64,000 nt of DNA from JAHEJE01 sp965216335 (GTDB lineage Bacteria > Pseudomonadota > Alphaproteobacteria > Rhizobiales > Aestuariivirgaceae), in assembly GCA_965216335.1 (NCBI GenBank), contig OZ244154.1:3162001-3226000 (forward strand), in the 5' to 3' direction. Positions 28,594 through 37,874 of the stretch are shown in pieces. The position numbers were made by a program, and so were the translations under genes. Under the pieces are notes generated by a model. That model made no database searches, had not been told where the DNA came from, and saw only the letters and a list, made by a program, of their open reading frames with translations. How positions within the stretch are numbered: the first letter of the stretch is position 1; each line of letters starts with the position of its first letter.

Positions 28594-29706
28594 ATGCGCG
28601 TGTGGTCAACCATCGTCAACGCTCTTGAGAGCCACGGCGCCTGCGCGCTCGTCACCCAGATCGAGGTGGAAGGCTCTGCCCCGCGCGAGGCCGGGGCCCG
28701 CATGGTGGTGATGCCGGATGGTACGTTCACCGGAACCGTCGGCGGCGGCGCGCTCGAATGGCGCGTGCTGGCCCGGGCGCAGAAGATGTTGCAGGTCGGC
28801 GGTGCGCTTGAAGTCACCCGTCACGCGCTTGGGCCTGAGTTGGGTCAATGCTGCGGCGGGGCCGTGCAGATCATGATCGAAGTGTGGACGGCGGGGCGGC
28901 TGGGCGAGGCAGAAGCGCTGGCGGCTGCCGAAGCTGAGGGGCCGTTCGTTTGCAAGAGTTCAGTGCATCCCGGCAAGGTGTCGCGCACCGTTTGTGCTGC
29001 AGCGGGAGGTGAATTGTATGACCCGCTTAGAGCTCAAGATTTGCCTCCCTCGGGCTTGACCCGAGGGTCCATGGTGCCCCGCGACGGACATTCGGACTCG
29101 CTGAAAGATGGGCCCTCGGGTCAAGCCCGAGGGAGGCAGTTCTTCCCAGGTGGCGGTCGAATGACCGAACGGTTCGGAGAGCATCGTCGCGGGGTTTTCC
29201 TGTTTGGGGCCGGGCATGTCGGCAGAGCGCTGATGTTGGCACTGGCGCCATTGCCGTTTGCGGTGACATGGATCGATCAGCGGCGTTCAGCATTCCCGGC
29301 CGCGGTTCCGGCGAATGTCACCATAGTGGCATCCGCCGACCCGGCGCGCGAACTGGCCGCGGCGGACGATGACGCCTTCGTGCTGGCGATGACCCACAGC
29401 CACGCATTCGATTTCGACATCGTGCATACGGCGCTCGCGGCGGGGCGTTTCGGCTATGTCGGGGTGATCGGCTCGCGCACCAAGCGGGCCCGGTTCATCT
29501 CGCGCCTGCGCAAAATGGACATTGGGGAGGAATGCCTGGCATCGCTGGTCTGTCCGATCGGCATGCCGGGCGTTTCCTCAAAGACGCCGGCAGCAATTGC
29601 CGCTGTGGTGGCGGCAGAACTTCTGCAGCGCGATGAACTGGTGAAAACCGGGCAAAAACCGGTGCAAGACCGCGAAAAGACGGTCAAACTTTTGTCCGCC
29701 GGATAG
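28594..29706 (+). CDS. xdhC: Xanthine dehydrogenase accessory protein XdhC, with in-frame repeat insertion
   Basis: 370 residues, longer than I expect for XdhC. It binds molybdenum cofactor, protects its sulfurated form and hands it to XdhB. The N-terminal half has GSAPREAGARMVVMPDGTF, GTVGGGALEW and LGQCCGG. The C-terminal half has the Rossmann motif FGAGHVGRALMLAL and GVIGSRTKRARFISRL. Between them, at residues about 150-182, lies a 97-bp palindromic repeat translated as a Gly/Arg/Pro-rich segment, in the linker between the two domains. The frame is preserved through it, so the gene is probably still functional. Confidence 0.9.
   Translation: MRVWSTIVNALESHGACALVTQIEVEGSAPREAGARMVVMPDGTFTGTVGGGALEWRVLARAQKMLQVGGALEVTRHALGPELGQCCGGAVQIMIEVWTAGRLGEAEALAAAEAEGPFVCKSSVHPGKVSRTVCAAAGGELYDPLRAQDLPPSGLTRGSMVPRDGHSDSLKDGPSGQARGRQFFPGGGRMTERFGEHRRGVFLFGAGHVGRALMLALAPLPFAVTWIDQRRSAFPAAVPANVTIVASADPARELAAADDDAFVLAMTHSHAFDFDIVHTALAAGRFGYVGVIGSRTKRARFISRLRKMDIGEECLASLVCPIGMPGVSSKTPAAIAAVVAAELLQRDELVKTGQKPVQDREKTVKLLSAG
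29042..29138. repeat. 97-bp palindromic element inserted in frame inside xdhC
   Basis: Bases 29042-29067 and 29113-29138 are perfect 26-bp reverse complements, built on CCTCGGGCTTGACCCGAGG. The same core occurs in intergenic DNA at 54007-54026 and 54284-54367, showing this is a dispersed repeat and not XdhC sequence. Translated in the xdhC frame it reads LPPSGLTRGSMVPRD and continues to GPSGQARGRQF. The open frame continues on both sides. Confidence 0.9.
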
Positions 29707-29736
29707 TTTCCGGCAAGGGGGAGGGAGACCCGGGCG

Positions 29737-31317
29737 ATGGCTGAGGCGCCGACATTGCTGTTTGAAGCGAAGGGCATCACCAAGATGTTCGGCTCGCTGG
29801 CCGCGAACAGGGCTGTCGATCTGAAGGTCGCGCCCGGCGAGATCCATGCTTTGCTCGGCGAAAATGGCGCTGGCAAGTCGACCCTGGTCAAGATGATCTA
29901 CGGCTCACTGCAGCCGACTGAAGGCGAACTGCACTGGATGGGCGAGCGGGTGACGATTGCCAATCCGGCAGCGGCCCGCGCACTCGGCGTCGGCATGGTG
30001 TTCCAGCATTTCTCGCTGTTCGAGGCATTGAGCGTGGCGGAAAACATCGCCCTGGCTCTACCCGGAGATTTCGACCTCGATGCCCTGAGCGCAAGGATCA
30101 GCACAGTTTCGGTTGATTACGGCCTGCCGCTCGACCCGACCGCGCTGGTCGCCGATCTGTCGGTCGGCGAGCGCCAGCGCATCGAGATCGTGCGCTGCCT
30201 CTTGCAGGAGCCGCGTTTGTTGATCATGGACGAACCGACCGCTGTTCTCACCCCGCAGGAAGCCGACCAGTTGTTCGTCACGCTCAACCGGCTTGCCGGC
30301 GAGGGCTGCGCGGTGCTGTACATTTCGCACCGGCTGGAGGAGGTGAAGAACCTCTGTCACAACTCCACCATCCTGCGCCATGGCGAGGTGGTGGCCAATG
30401 TCGACCCGCAGGAGGAAACCGCCGCCAGCCTGGCCCGCCTGATGGTCGGGGCCGAGGTGCATGAAATCAGGCCGCGCGAGGAGGCCGAGACCGGCGATAT
30501 CCTGATCGAGACCAGTGATCTGTCGCTGCCGCCGGACGGCCCGTTCGGCGTCGCCCTGAAGAACGTGCGGATGGAAGTCCGCGCCGGCGAGATACTGGCT
30601 ATCGCCGGGGTCGCCGGCAACGGCCAGTCGGAACTGTTCGATGCCCTGAGCGGCGAACGCCCGGCGGCGGGCGATGACGTTGTTCGGTTGTGCGGCACCG
30701 CATGCGGCAGCCTTGGCGTGACGGCACGGCGATCCCTTGAGGCCGCTTTCGTGCCCGAGGAACGTTTGGGACATGGTGCGGTTCCCGGCATGCCCTTGTC
30801 GGACAACGTCATCCTGACCCGTCACAGCGCCGAAGGAGGTGTGGCTGGCAATGGCATGATCGACTTTGCCGCAGCACACGCCATCAACGATGAAGTGACC
30901 AAGGCGTTCGATGTCCGCAAAGGAAAACCCGACCCTGAGGCGGGCGCCCTGTCCGGCGGCAACTTGCAGAAGTTCGTCGTTGGCCGCGAGATGACCCGTA
31001 ACCCCAGGGTGCTGATCGTCAACCAGCCGACCTGGGGCGTCGATGCCGGTGCCGCCGCGCTCATCCGCCAGGCGCTGATCGACCTGGCCCGCTCCGGCTC
31101 GGCGGTGCTGATGATCTCGCAGGACCTGGACGAAATCTATGAAATCGCCGACCGCATCGCCGTCATCTCGCGCGGCGAGTTGTCCGACAGCTACAAACCG
31201 GCCGATTTGTCGCTCGAACAGATTGGCCTGCTGATGGCCGGCGCCCATGAAAAGAAGGACAGCGCCAGCACCGCCAGCGCCGCCAGCGCCGCCGGCGCCG
31301 CTGAGGTGAGCCCATGA
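29737..31317 (+). CDS. ABC transporter ATP-binding protein, nucleoside/purine (BmpA-linked) type
   Basis: 526 residues with two ABC cassettes, as in sugar and nucleoside importers. The first has Walker A GENGAGKS, signature LSVGERQRIEI and Walker B LLIMDEPTAVL. The second cassette has GVAGNGQSE in place of a classical Walker A, LSGGNLQKFVVGREM and an altered Walker B (VLIVNQPTWGVD), so it is probably non-catalytic, which is normal for this class. The C-terminal tail is a low-complexity Ala/Ser/Gly run (STASAASAAGAAE). It overlaps the first permease gene by ATGA. Its place between xdhC and puuD points to purine import. Confidence 0.92.
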   Translation: MAEAPTLLFEAKGITKMFGSLAANRAVDLKVAPGEIHALLGENGAGKSTLVKMIYGSLQPTEGELHWMGERVTIANPAAARALGVGMVFQHFSLFEALSVAENIALALPGDFDLDALSARISTVSVDYGLPLDPTALVADLSVGERQRIEIVRCLLQEPRLLIMDEPTAVLTPQEADQLFVTLNRLAGEGCAVLYISHRLEEVKNLCHNSTILRHGEVVANVDPQEETAASLARLMVGAEVHEIRPREEAETGDILIETSDLSLPPDGPFGVALKNVRMEVRAGEILAIAGVAGNGQSELFDALSGERPAAGDDVVRLCGTACGSLGVTARRSLEAAFVPEERLGHGAVPGMPLSDNVILTRHSAEGGVAGNGMIDFAAAHAINDEVTKAFDVRKGKPDPEAGALSGGNLQKFVVGREMTRNPRVLIVNQPTWGVDAGAAALIRQALIDLARSGSAVLMISQDLDEIYEIADRIAVISRGELSDSYKPADLSLEQIGLLMAGAHEKKDSASTASAASAAGAAEVSP

Positions 31318-32396
31318 AACTGATACTCGAAAAGCGTCAGGAGCATTCCCAGCGCATGGCGATCCTGTCGCCGCTGATCGCCATCGCACTGACCGTGCTG
31401 ATCGGCGGCATCATCTTCGCTCTGCGTGGCATCAACCCGGCCTATGCGCTGTACGTCTACTTCATCGAGCCGGTGACCAGCGTCTGGTCAATCGAGCAAC
31501 TGATCGTCAAGTCCGCCCCGCTGGTGCTGATCGGCGTCGGCTTGGCGGTATGTTTCACCGCCAATGTCTGGAACATCGGCGCGGAGGGGCAACTGACCAT
31601 GGGCGCCGTGTTCGGAGGCATGATCCCGGTGTTTTTCCCCGATTGGCAGTCGCCGCTGACCATGGTGCTGATGCTGATGCTTGGTGTGCTCGGCGGCATG
31701 GCGCTGGGAGCGATACCGGCGCTGCTCAAGAACAGGTTCGGGGCCAACGAAATTCTCACCAGCCTGATGCTGGTCTACATCGCCCAGTTCATCCTCGACT
31801 GGCTGGTGCGCGGACCGTGGCGCGACCCGATGGGCTTCAACTTCCCCAAGACGGTAACATTCGATGAATGGCAACTGCTGCCGACATTCGGCGGCACCAT
31901 CCACCTCGGCGCATTGCTGGCATTGATTGCTGCGGTGGTACTGGCCTTCGTCATGGGCCGTACCCTGAAGGGGTTTGAGATCCAGGTGCTTGGCAGCTCG
32001 CCGCGCGCCGGCGCCTTTGCCGGCTTTTCACGCAAGAAAGTTGTCGTGTTCTGTTTCCTCCTGGCCGGCGGCCTGGCCGGCCTGGCGGGTATCTGTGAGG
32101 TCATGAGCACGGTCGGCCAACTCCAGCCGACCATTTCGCCGGGCTACGGCTTTGCCGCGATCATCGTGGCTTTCCTCGGCCGGCTCAACCCGATCGGCGT
32201 GATCTTCGCCGGACTGATGCTCGGCATCTCATATCTCGGCGGCGAGGCGGCCCAGGTGACGCTCGGCATTTCCGACAAGATCGCAAAGGTCTTCCAGGGC
32301 ATCCTACTGTTCATGATCCTGGCGTGCGACAGCATGATCCTCTACCGCATCCGCCTGGTCATGGGCGGCAGCGCAAGACAGGCACCGGCGGAGTAA
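31314..32396 (+). CDS. ABC transporter permease (BmpA-linked nucleoside/purine type), subunit 1
   Basis: 360 residues. It is a multipass inner-membrane permease of the BPD_transp_2 type used by nucleoside and sugar importers. Visible features are NVWNIGAEGQLTMGAVFGGM, the cytoplasmic coupling region GFEIQVLGSSPRAGAFAGFS, and GYGFAAIIVAFLGRLNPIGV. Its start overlaps the ATPase stop by four bases, and the second permease follows after a 5-bp gap. Together with the ATPase and the lipoprotein-class binding protein it forms one import system, probably for xanthine, urate, guanine or a nucleoside. Confidence 0.92.
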   Translation: MKLILEKRQEHSQRMAILSPLIAIALTVLIGGIIFALRGINPAYALYVYFIEPVTSVWSIEQLIVKSAPLVLIGVGLAVCFTANVWNIGAEGQLTMGAVFGGMIPVFFPDWQSPLTMVLMLMLGVLGGMALGAIPALLKNRFGANEILTSLMLVYIAQFILDWLVRGPWRDPMGFNFPKTVTFDEWQLLPTFGGTIHLGALLALIAAVVLAFVMGRTLKGFEIQVLGSSPRAGAFAGFSRKKVVVFCFLLAGGLAGLAGICEVMSTVGQLQPTISPGYGFAAIIVAFLGRLNPIGVIFAGLMLGISYLGGEAAQVTLGISDKIAKVFQGILLFMILACDSMILYRIRLVMGGSARQAPAE

Positions 32397-32401
32397 CGGT
32401 C

Positions 32402-33322
32402 ATGAGCGGATTGGAAGCAGTCATCCTGACCATCATCACCGCGGCGACACCGTTGCTGCTGGCGGCCATCGGCGAACTGGTGGTCGAGCGCTCCGGCGTG
32501 CTGAATCTCGGTGTCGAAGGCATGATGGTGATGGGCGCGGTGTGCGGCTTCGGTGCGGCCTACACCACCGGCTCGCCCTTTCTCGGCATCATTGCCGCCG
32601 TTGTTGCCGGCATTATCATGTCGCTGCTGTTCGGTTTCCTGACCCTCACGCTGGTCGCCAACCAGGTGGCGACCGGCCTGGCGCTGACCTTGCTCGGCCT
32701 CGGCTTGTCCGGCCTGATCGGCGAGGCCTTCGTCGGCCTGCCGGGCGTCAAGCTGACCAAGCTGGCGATCCCGATCCTGAGCGACATTCCGTTCATCGGC
32801 CCGATCATCTTCGGCCAGGACATCCTCGTTTATGTGTCGCTGGCTCTGGTTGCCGCCGTCAGTTATGTGCTGACAAAGACCCGCGCCGGGCTGATCATCC
32901 GCGCCGTCGGCGACAACCATACCTCGGCCCATGCGCTGGGGTATGGCGTCATCCCGGTGCGCTATGCCTGCGTAGCCTTCGGCGGTGCCTGCGCCGGCCT
33001 GGCCGGTGGCTATCTGTCGCTTGCCTACACCCCGCAATGGATCGAGAACATGACCGGCGGGCGCGGCTGGATCGCCCTGGCGCTGGTGGTGTTCTCCACC
33101 TGGCTGCCGCGCCGGCTGGCGATCGGCGCCTATCTGTTCGGCGCCGTGTGGATCATGGGGCTTTACGTCCAGGCGGCCGGTGTCGGTATCCCCTCGCAGC
33201 TTTTGTCATCGCTGCCATATCTGGTAACAATCATCGCGCTGGTCATCATCTCCGGCAACAAGACGCTGACCAAGACCAACACCCCGGCCTGTATCGGCAA
33301 GCCGTTTGTGCCGGACCGGTAG
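32402..33322 (+). CDS. ABC transporter permease (BmpA-linked nucleoside/purine type), subunit 2
   Basis: 306 residues. Paired permease of the same importer, with the family stretches VERSGVLNLGVEGMMVMGAV, IIRAVGDNHTSAHALGYGV and GGACAGLAGGYLSLAYTPQW. About eight to nine hydrophobic segments are visible. The ATG at 32402 is used because it gives the family-typical short N-terminus; an upstream in-frame start would overlap the previous gene and add no conserved residues. Confidence 0.92.
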   Translation: MSGLEAVILTIITAATPLLLAAIGELVVERSGVLNLGVEGMMVMGAVCGFGAAYTTGSPFLGIIAAVVAGIIMSLLFGFLTLTLVANQVATGLALTLLGLGLSGLIGEAFVGLPGVKLTKLAIPILSDIPFIGPIIFGQDILVYVSLALVAAVSYVLTKTRAGLIIRAVGDNHTSAHALGYGVIPVRYACVAFGGACAGLAGGYLSLAYTPQWIENMTGGRGWIALALVVFSTWLPRRLAIGAYLFGAVWIMGLYVQAAGVGIPSQLLSSLPYLVTIIALVIISGNKTLTKTNTPACIGKPFVPDR

Positions 33323-33371
33323 CCTGAAGAGTTTGATCCACCGAGAAATGGTTTTAACAGGGAGTAGAAAC

Positions 33372-34442
33372 ATGAAAGCAAGACTGATGGGGCTGGCAAC
33401 GGCCCTCACCATGGCGGTGTCGCTGGCAAGCGGTGCTGCCGTAGCCAAGACCAAGGCCTGCTGGGTCTATGTCGGACCGGTCGGCGACCACGGCTGGACC
33501 TACCAGCACGACCAGGGCCGACTGCATGTCGTCAAGGAACTCGGCGACCAGGTCGAGACGGCCTATGTGGAGAACGTCGCCGAAGGCCCCGATGCGGTCC
33601 GCGCCATCGAACGCCTGGCCCGCGACGGCTGCCAGATCATCTTCACCACTTCGTTCGGTTTCATGGAACCGACGCTGAAGGTCGCCAAGAAGTTCCCGGA
33701 TGTGAAATTCGAACATGCCACCGGTTTCAAGCGGGCTGAAAACGTCGGCACCTACAACGCCAAGTTCCACGAGGGCCGCTACATCATCGGCCAGATCGCC
33801 GCCAGGATGTCCAAGACCGGCGTTGCCGGCTACATCGTGTCGTTCCCGATCCCCGAGGTGATCTCCGGCATCAACGCCTTCATGCTCGGCGCCCAGTCGA
33901 TCAACCCGGACTTCAAGGTCAAAGTGGTGTGGGTCAACTCCTGGTATGACCCGGGCAAGGAAGCCGACGCCGCCAAGGTGCTGTTCGGCCAGGGAGCCGA
34001 CATCATCACCCAGCACACCGACTCAACCGCGCCGCTGCAGATCGCCACCGAACAGGGCGCTCTCGGCTTCGGCCAGGCCTCCGACATGATCGCCTTTGCC
34101 CCCAAGGCGCAACTGACCGCGATCATCGACGACTGGTCGGGATACTATCTCAGCCGGGTCAAGGCGGTGATGGACGGCACCTGGAAGGCCGAGGATGTCT
34201 GGGGCGGTATCGACTCGGGCATGGTCGGCATGGCGCCGATGACCAACATGCCCGAGGACGTCGCCAAGATGGCCATGGAAACCACCGAGGCGATCCGCAC
34301 CCACAAGCTCAACCCGTTCACCGGCCCGATCACCAAGCAGGACGGCACCGTTGTCGGCGAGGACGGCAAGCCACTGCCCGACGGCGACGTACTCGGCATG
34401 AACTGGTACGTGAAAGGCATCGACGACAAGCTGCCGAACTAG
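33372..34442 (+). CDS. BMP/PnrA-family periplasmic substrate-binding protein
   Basis: 356 residues with a signal peptide (MKARLMGLATALTMAVSLAS, predicted cut after AVA). No lipobox Cys is present, so it should be a soluble periplasmic protein and not a lipoprotein. Family features are CWVYVGPVGDHGWTYQHDQG, IIFTTSFGFMEPTLKVAKKF and a VGTYNAKFHEGRYIIGQIA core. It supplies ligand to the preceding ABC transporter. The surrounding purine genes make a nucleobase or nucleoside the likely ligand. A GGGAG ribosome-binding site precedes the ATG. Confidence 0.92.
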   Translation: MKARLMGLATALTMAVSLASGAAVAKTKACWVYVGPVGDHGWTYQHDQGRLHVVKELGDQVETAYVENVAEGPDAVRAIERLARDGCQIIFTTSFGFMEPTLKVAKKFPDVKFEHATGFKRAENVGTYNAKFHEGRYIIGQIAARMSKTGVAGYIVSFPIPEVISGINAFMLGAQSINPDFKVKVVWVNSWYDPGKEADAAKVLFGQGADIITQHTDSTAPLQIATEQGALGFGQASDMIAFAPKAQLTAIIDDWSGYYLSRVKAVMDGTWKAEDVWGGIDSGMVGMAPMTNMPEDVAKMAMETTEAIRTHKLNPFTGPITKQDGTVVGEDGKPLPDGDVLGMNWYVKGIDDKLPN

Positions 34443-34468
34443 GGTCTACATACTTGGACCAACAAGTT

Positions 34469-34589
34469 CCCTCCCCTAGAAAAGGGGAGGGTTAGGGTGG
34501 GGATTGATGGCGGTGCCTCAACTCAGAATTTTGTCGAGTTGCCCGACCGTCAACCCCCATCCCAGCCTTCCCCCTTTCTGGGGGAAGGA
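34469..34589. repeat. G-rich/C-rich palindromic intergenic repeat, copy 2
   Basis: From CCCTCCCCTAGAAAAGGGGA to TTTCTGGGGGAAGG with a central inverted pair. It is the same family as the copy at 13891. It ends 36 bp before puuD and is within the probable leader or intercistronic RNA. Confidence 0.88.
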
Positions 34590-34625
34590 GAAGAGGGGTG
34601 CGGCTTTTCGCGCATTTTGGACAAG

Positions 34626-35804
34626 ATGACCGCATTTTTCGCAGACTGGCTGAACCTGCTGTTGCGCTGGGGGCATATGATCGCCGGGATTGCGTGGATC
34701 GGCACGTCGTTCTACTTCGTCGCCCTCGATCTTTCTCTGAAGAAGCGCGACAAGATGAAGGACGGTGTGCTCGGCACCGCCTGGGAGGTGCACGGCGGCG
34801 GTTTCTATCACGTCGAGAAATTCACCACCGCGCCCAAGGACCTGCCGGATGACCTGATCTGGTTCAAGTGGGAAGCCTACCTGACCTGGATCACCGGGTT
34901 TCTGCTGCTGGCCGTGCAGTATTACTGGAATGCCGGCGCCTGGCTGATCGACCCGAACGTGATGGCGCTGGAGCCGTGGCAGGCGATTGCCATTTCCATT
35001 GCCAGTCTGGCTGCCGGCTGGCTGGTCTATGACGGGCTGTGCCGCTCGCCCATCGGCAGGAACCTGCCGCTGCTGGCGGCCTGCGTCTTCGCGCTCATCC
35101 TGGTTGCGGCATTCGGCTTCACCAACGTGTTCTCGGGGCGCGGCGCGCTAATCCATGTCGGGGTGTTCATCGGCACGCTGATGGCCTTCAACGTGTTCAT
35201 GATCATCATCCCGAACCAGAAGAAGATCACCGCCGCCCTGTTCGCCGGCGAAGCGCCCGACCCGAAATACGGCGTCATCGGCAAGCAGCGCTCGATGCAC
35301 AACACCTACCTGACACTGCCGGTGCTGGTGATGATGGTGTCGGGTCACTATCCGATGCTGACCAACCACCCGCAGGCCTGGCTTCTGGTCGGCCTGATCG
35401 TTATCGGCGGCGGCGCCCTGCGCCAGGCCCTGATCCGCCACGAGGTCGGCGACCCGTTAGCAGGCTATGCCTGGACCTTGCCAGTAATCGCCCTGGCCCT
35501 CATCGCCGCCATGTGGCTGACCGCACCCAAGGCCCGCACCGTCACCGGCCCGGCGGTGAGTGATGAAGAAGTCATGGCGATTTCGCAAAAACACTGCGTC
35601 AACTGCCACGCCGCCAAACCGACCTACGAGGGTTTCGAGGAACCGCCCAAGGACGTGGTGCTCGAAACCATTGAGGACATGCGCCGCTTCGCCCCCCTCA
35701 TCGACAAATTCGCCGTCCGGTCCGACGCCATGCCGCTCGGCAATGAAACGGGCATGACGGATGATGAGAGGGACAAGCTGGGCAACTGGATTGCGGGGTT
35801 GTAG
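34626..35804 (+). CDS. puuD: Membrane urate hydroxylase PuuD with C-terminal cytochrome c domain
   Basis: 392 residues. This is the bacterial membrane-anchored urate oxidase that replaces the soluble uricase. About eight hydrophobic helices run from residue 5 to about 300 (LLLRWGHMIAGIAWIGTSFY; FNVFMIIIPNQKKITAALF). A cytochrome c domain follows with the heme motif CVNCH at 324-328 and a probable axial Met in SDAMPLGNETGMT. Electrons from urate oxidation would go to the respiratory chain and not to O2 directly. The start at 34626 excludes repeat-derived codons upstream. Clear Shine-Dalgarno sequence is lacking. Confidence 0.94.
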   Translation: MTAFFADWLNLLLRWGHMIAGIAWIGTSFYFVALDLSLKKRDKMKDGVLGTAWEVHGGGFYHVEKFTTAPKDLPDDLIWFKWEAYLTWITGFLLLAVQYYWNAGAWLIDPNVMALEPWQAIAISIASLAAGWLVYDGLCRSPIGRNLPLLAACVFALILVAAFGFTNVFSGRGALIHVGVFIGTLMAFNVFMIIIPNQKKITAALFAGEAPDPKYGVIGKQRSMHNTYLTLPVLVMMVSGHYPMLTNHPQAWLLVGLIVIGGGALRQALIRHEVGDPLAGYAWTLPVIALALIAAMWLTAPKARTVTGPAVSDEEVMAISQKHCVNCHAAKPTYEGFEEPPKDVVLETIEDMRRFAPLIDKFAVRSDAMPLGNETGMTDDERDKLGNWIAGL

Positions 35805-35883
35805 GGATGTTGCTCTTTCAACAGTTCGCCGGCTGTTTTGATAGCAAGGGGGCGCGCCAAGAGGCGCCAACCTCATCACACGT

Positions 35884-35993
35884 CGCCCCCAACCCCCTCT
35901 CCAACTCTCCCCCCGCCAGCGGGGAGAGAGAGCTTGAATTGACATGCCCCGGTTCCCTCTCCCCTTCAGGGGGGAGGGTTAGGGAGGGGGGTC
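35884..35993. repeat. Palindromic repeats, variant of the G-rich/C-rich family
   Basis: Two adjacent hairpin-forming units: AACCCCCTCTCCAACTC with CAGCGGGGAGAGAG, then CCCTCTCCCCTTCAGG with GGGGAGGGTTAGGGAGGGGG. Only the second resembles half of the main family. They occupy the 255-bp gap between puuD and uraD. Confidence 0.75.
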
Positions 35994-36059
35994 AGCCGCA
36001 CCCTGTGAACTCCAGTCCGCACCATGCGCTCTGCAAGGTCGAATACGGAGCCTGAACGC

Positions 36060-36566
36060 ATGACCCTCGACGACGCCAACGCCCTACCGCATGCCGCTTT
36101 CGTCACCGCCTTCGGTGACATCGCCGAGCATTCGCCGTGGGTGGCCGAGCGGGCGGCTGCCGAGCGGCCGTTTGCCGACCGGCGCGAGATGATCGCGGCG
36201 TTTGCCGGCGCCGTGCAGGGCGCGGCCGGTGACGCCAAGCTCAAGCTGCTCAACGCCCATCCGGACCTTGCCGGCAAGGCGGCGCTGGCGGGCGCGTTGA
36301 CGGACGACTCCAGGGCCGAACAGGCCGGCGCCGGGCTCGATACGCTGACGGCAGAGGAGTTCGAGCGTTTCACCCGGCTGAACGATGCCTACAAGGACAA
36401 GTTCGGCTTTCCCTTCATCTATGCCGTCAAAGGCGCCACCAAGCACGACATCCTGGCCGCATTTGAAGAGCGCATCGGGCATGATCGCGAACGCGAATTT
36501 GACACTGCGACGGCCCAGGTGTGCCGCATCCTCAGGTTCCGCATCGAAGACCGGGTGAGCGGATGA
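36060..36566 (+). CDS. uraD: OHCU decarboxylase
   Basis: 168 residues. It decarboxylates 2-oxo-4-hydroxy-4-carboxy-5-ureidoimidazoline to S-allantoin, so that urate breakdown stays stereospecific. Typical motifs are FVTAFGDIAEHSPWVAERA, LLNAHPDLAGKAALAG with the catalytic His, and FGFPFIYAVKGATKHDIL. An in-frame ATG 12 codons upstream (36024) is a weaker alternative. Its end overlaps guaD by ATGA. Confidence 0.95.
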   Translation: MTLDDANALPHAAFVTAFGDIAEHSPWVAERAAAERPFADRREMIAAFAGAVQGAAGDAKLKLLNAHPDLAGKAALAGALTDDSRAEQAGAGLDTLTAEEFERFTRLNDAYKDKFGFPFIYAVKGATKHDILAAFEERIGHDREREFDTATAQVCRILRFRIEDRVSG

Positions 36567-37855
36567 CGGCACGGGTTCTGCGCGGCTGGGTGATCAGCTT
36601 CACCGATGACGGGCTGAAGGAATGGAAGAACGGTGCGCTGGTCATTGGTGCTGACGGGCGGGTCGTCTGGACGGGCTATTTCACCAAGCTGCCCGCCGCG
36701 CACAAGACACTTCCGGTCGACGATCATCGCGGGCGGCTGATCCTGCCCGGGCTGATCGACCCGCACATCCATTTTCCGCAGTACCGCATCCTCGCGGCCC
36801 CCGGCAAAGACCTCCTCGACTGGCTCAACCGTTTCACCTTTCCCGAAGAGGCCCGTTACCGCTCGCGCCAACATGCCGAGCGGGCGGCGGAGATTTTTCT
36901 CGACCGGCTGGTGATGAACGGCACCACCGCAAGCCTCGCTTTCTGCTCTGTCCACAAGGTTTGTGCCGATGCGCTGTTTGCCGCGGCTGAGAAGCGCAAC
37001 ATGGCGCTGATAACCGGCAAGACCATGATGGACCGCAACGCGCCGGATAGCGTGCTCGACGATGCCGAGACGGGCGCGCGCGACAGCAAGACTTTGATCG
37101 CGAAATGGCACGGCCGCGGCCGCCTGCGCTATGCCGTCACGCCGCGCTTTGCCGTGACCTCGAGCGAGGCGCAACTGGCGGCATCGGGTGAATTGCTGAA
37201 GGACCATCCTGACTGTTTAATGCAGACCCATGTTTCCGAAAGCCACGGAGAGATCGAATTCGTCGCCGGCCAGTTCCCGTGGTCGAAGGACTACACAGAC
37301 GTTTACGACCGCTACGGCCTGCTCGGCGAAACCAGCCTGTTCGCCCACGGCATTCACCTGAGCGAGCGTGAGTGCGCCCGGATGAGTGAAACCGGCTCGA
37401 CGGTCGTGCACTGCCCGACGTCCAACACCTTCCTCGGGTCCGGTCTGATGCGCTATGCCTATATGCGCGATCCCGGTCGGCCGGTGCGCATCGGCGTGGC
37501 GACCGACATTGGCGGCGGCACCAGCTTTTCCATGCTGCAGACACTTGGTGAGGCTTACAAGGTCGGTATGCTGACCGGCCACAAGTTCACCGCCATTGAC
37601 CTGCTGCGCATGGCGACCATGGGCAATGCCGCTGCGATCGGCCTTGGTGGTGAAATCGGTGCACTGGAGCCCGGCAAATGGGCCGACGCGGTGGTGCTGA
37701 GCGCCGAGGCAACACCTGCCCTGCAGGCGCGCCAGGAGGTGTCGGAAAGTCTGGAGGACATCCTGTTTTCCCTGATCATCATGGGAGACGACCGCGCCGT
37801 CGCGGCGACCTATGTTGCCGGGAAGATGGTGTATGAGTGGGCGAGGAATGATTAG
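36563..37855 (+). CDS. guaD: Guanine deaminase
   Basis: 430 residues, amidohydrolase superfamily. It converts guanine to xanthine, feeding XdhAB. Metal ligands are visible in LPGLIDPHIHFPQY (H-x-H), QTHVSESHGEIEFV, AHGIHLSERE and GVATDIGGGTSFSM (Asp). The start is set by the four-base ATGA overlap with the uraD stop. A membrane or export signal is absent, as expected for a cytosolic enzyme. Confidence 0.95.
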   Translation: MTARVLRGWVISFTDDGLKEWKNGALVIGADGRVVWTGYFTKLPAAHKTLPVDDHRGRLILPGLIDPHIHFPQYRILAAPGKDLLDWLNRFTFPEEARYRSRQHAERAAEIFLDRLVMNGTTASLAFCSVHKVCADALFAAAEKRNMALITGKTMMDRNAPDSVLDDAETGARDSKTLIAKWHGRGRLRYAVTPRFAVTSSEAQLAASGELLKDHPDCLMQTHVSESHGEIEFVAGQFPWSKDYTDVYDRYGLLGETSLFAHGIHLSERECARMSETGSTVVHCPTSNTFLGSGLMRYAYMRDPGRPVRIGVATDIGGGTSFSMLQTLGEAYKVGMLTGHKFTAIDLLRMATMGNAAAIGLGGEIGALEPGKWADAVVLSAEATPALQARQEVSESLEDILFSLIIMGDDRAVAATYVAGKMVYEWARND

Positions 37856-37874
37856 GATAGCAGGCACGGATTAT

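Noticed and set aside
26766..28817. Minus-strand 683-codon open frame opposite xdhB
   Set aside because: Antisense shadow of xdhB; no recognisable protein features and no ribosome-binding site.
34497..34625. N-terminal extension of PuuD to an ATG at 34505 or earlier
   Set aside because: These codons lie in the palindromic repeat (translated MGIDGGAS...), not in PuuD; the family starts at the FADWLNLLLRWGHM region.
36024..36059. Longer start for uraD at 36024
   Set aside because: The extra 12 residues are not typical of the family and follow directly on a repeat; the ATG at 36060 fits the usual length.
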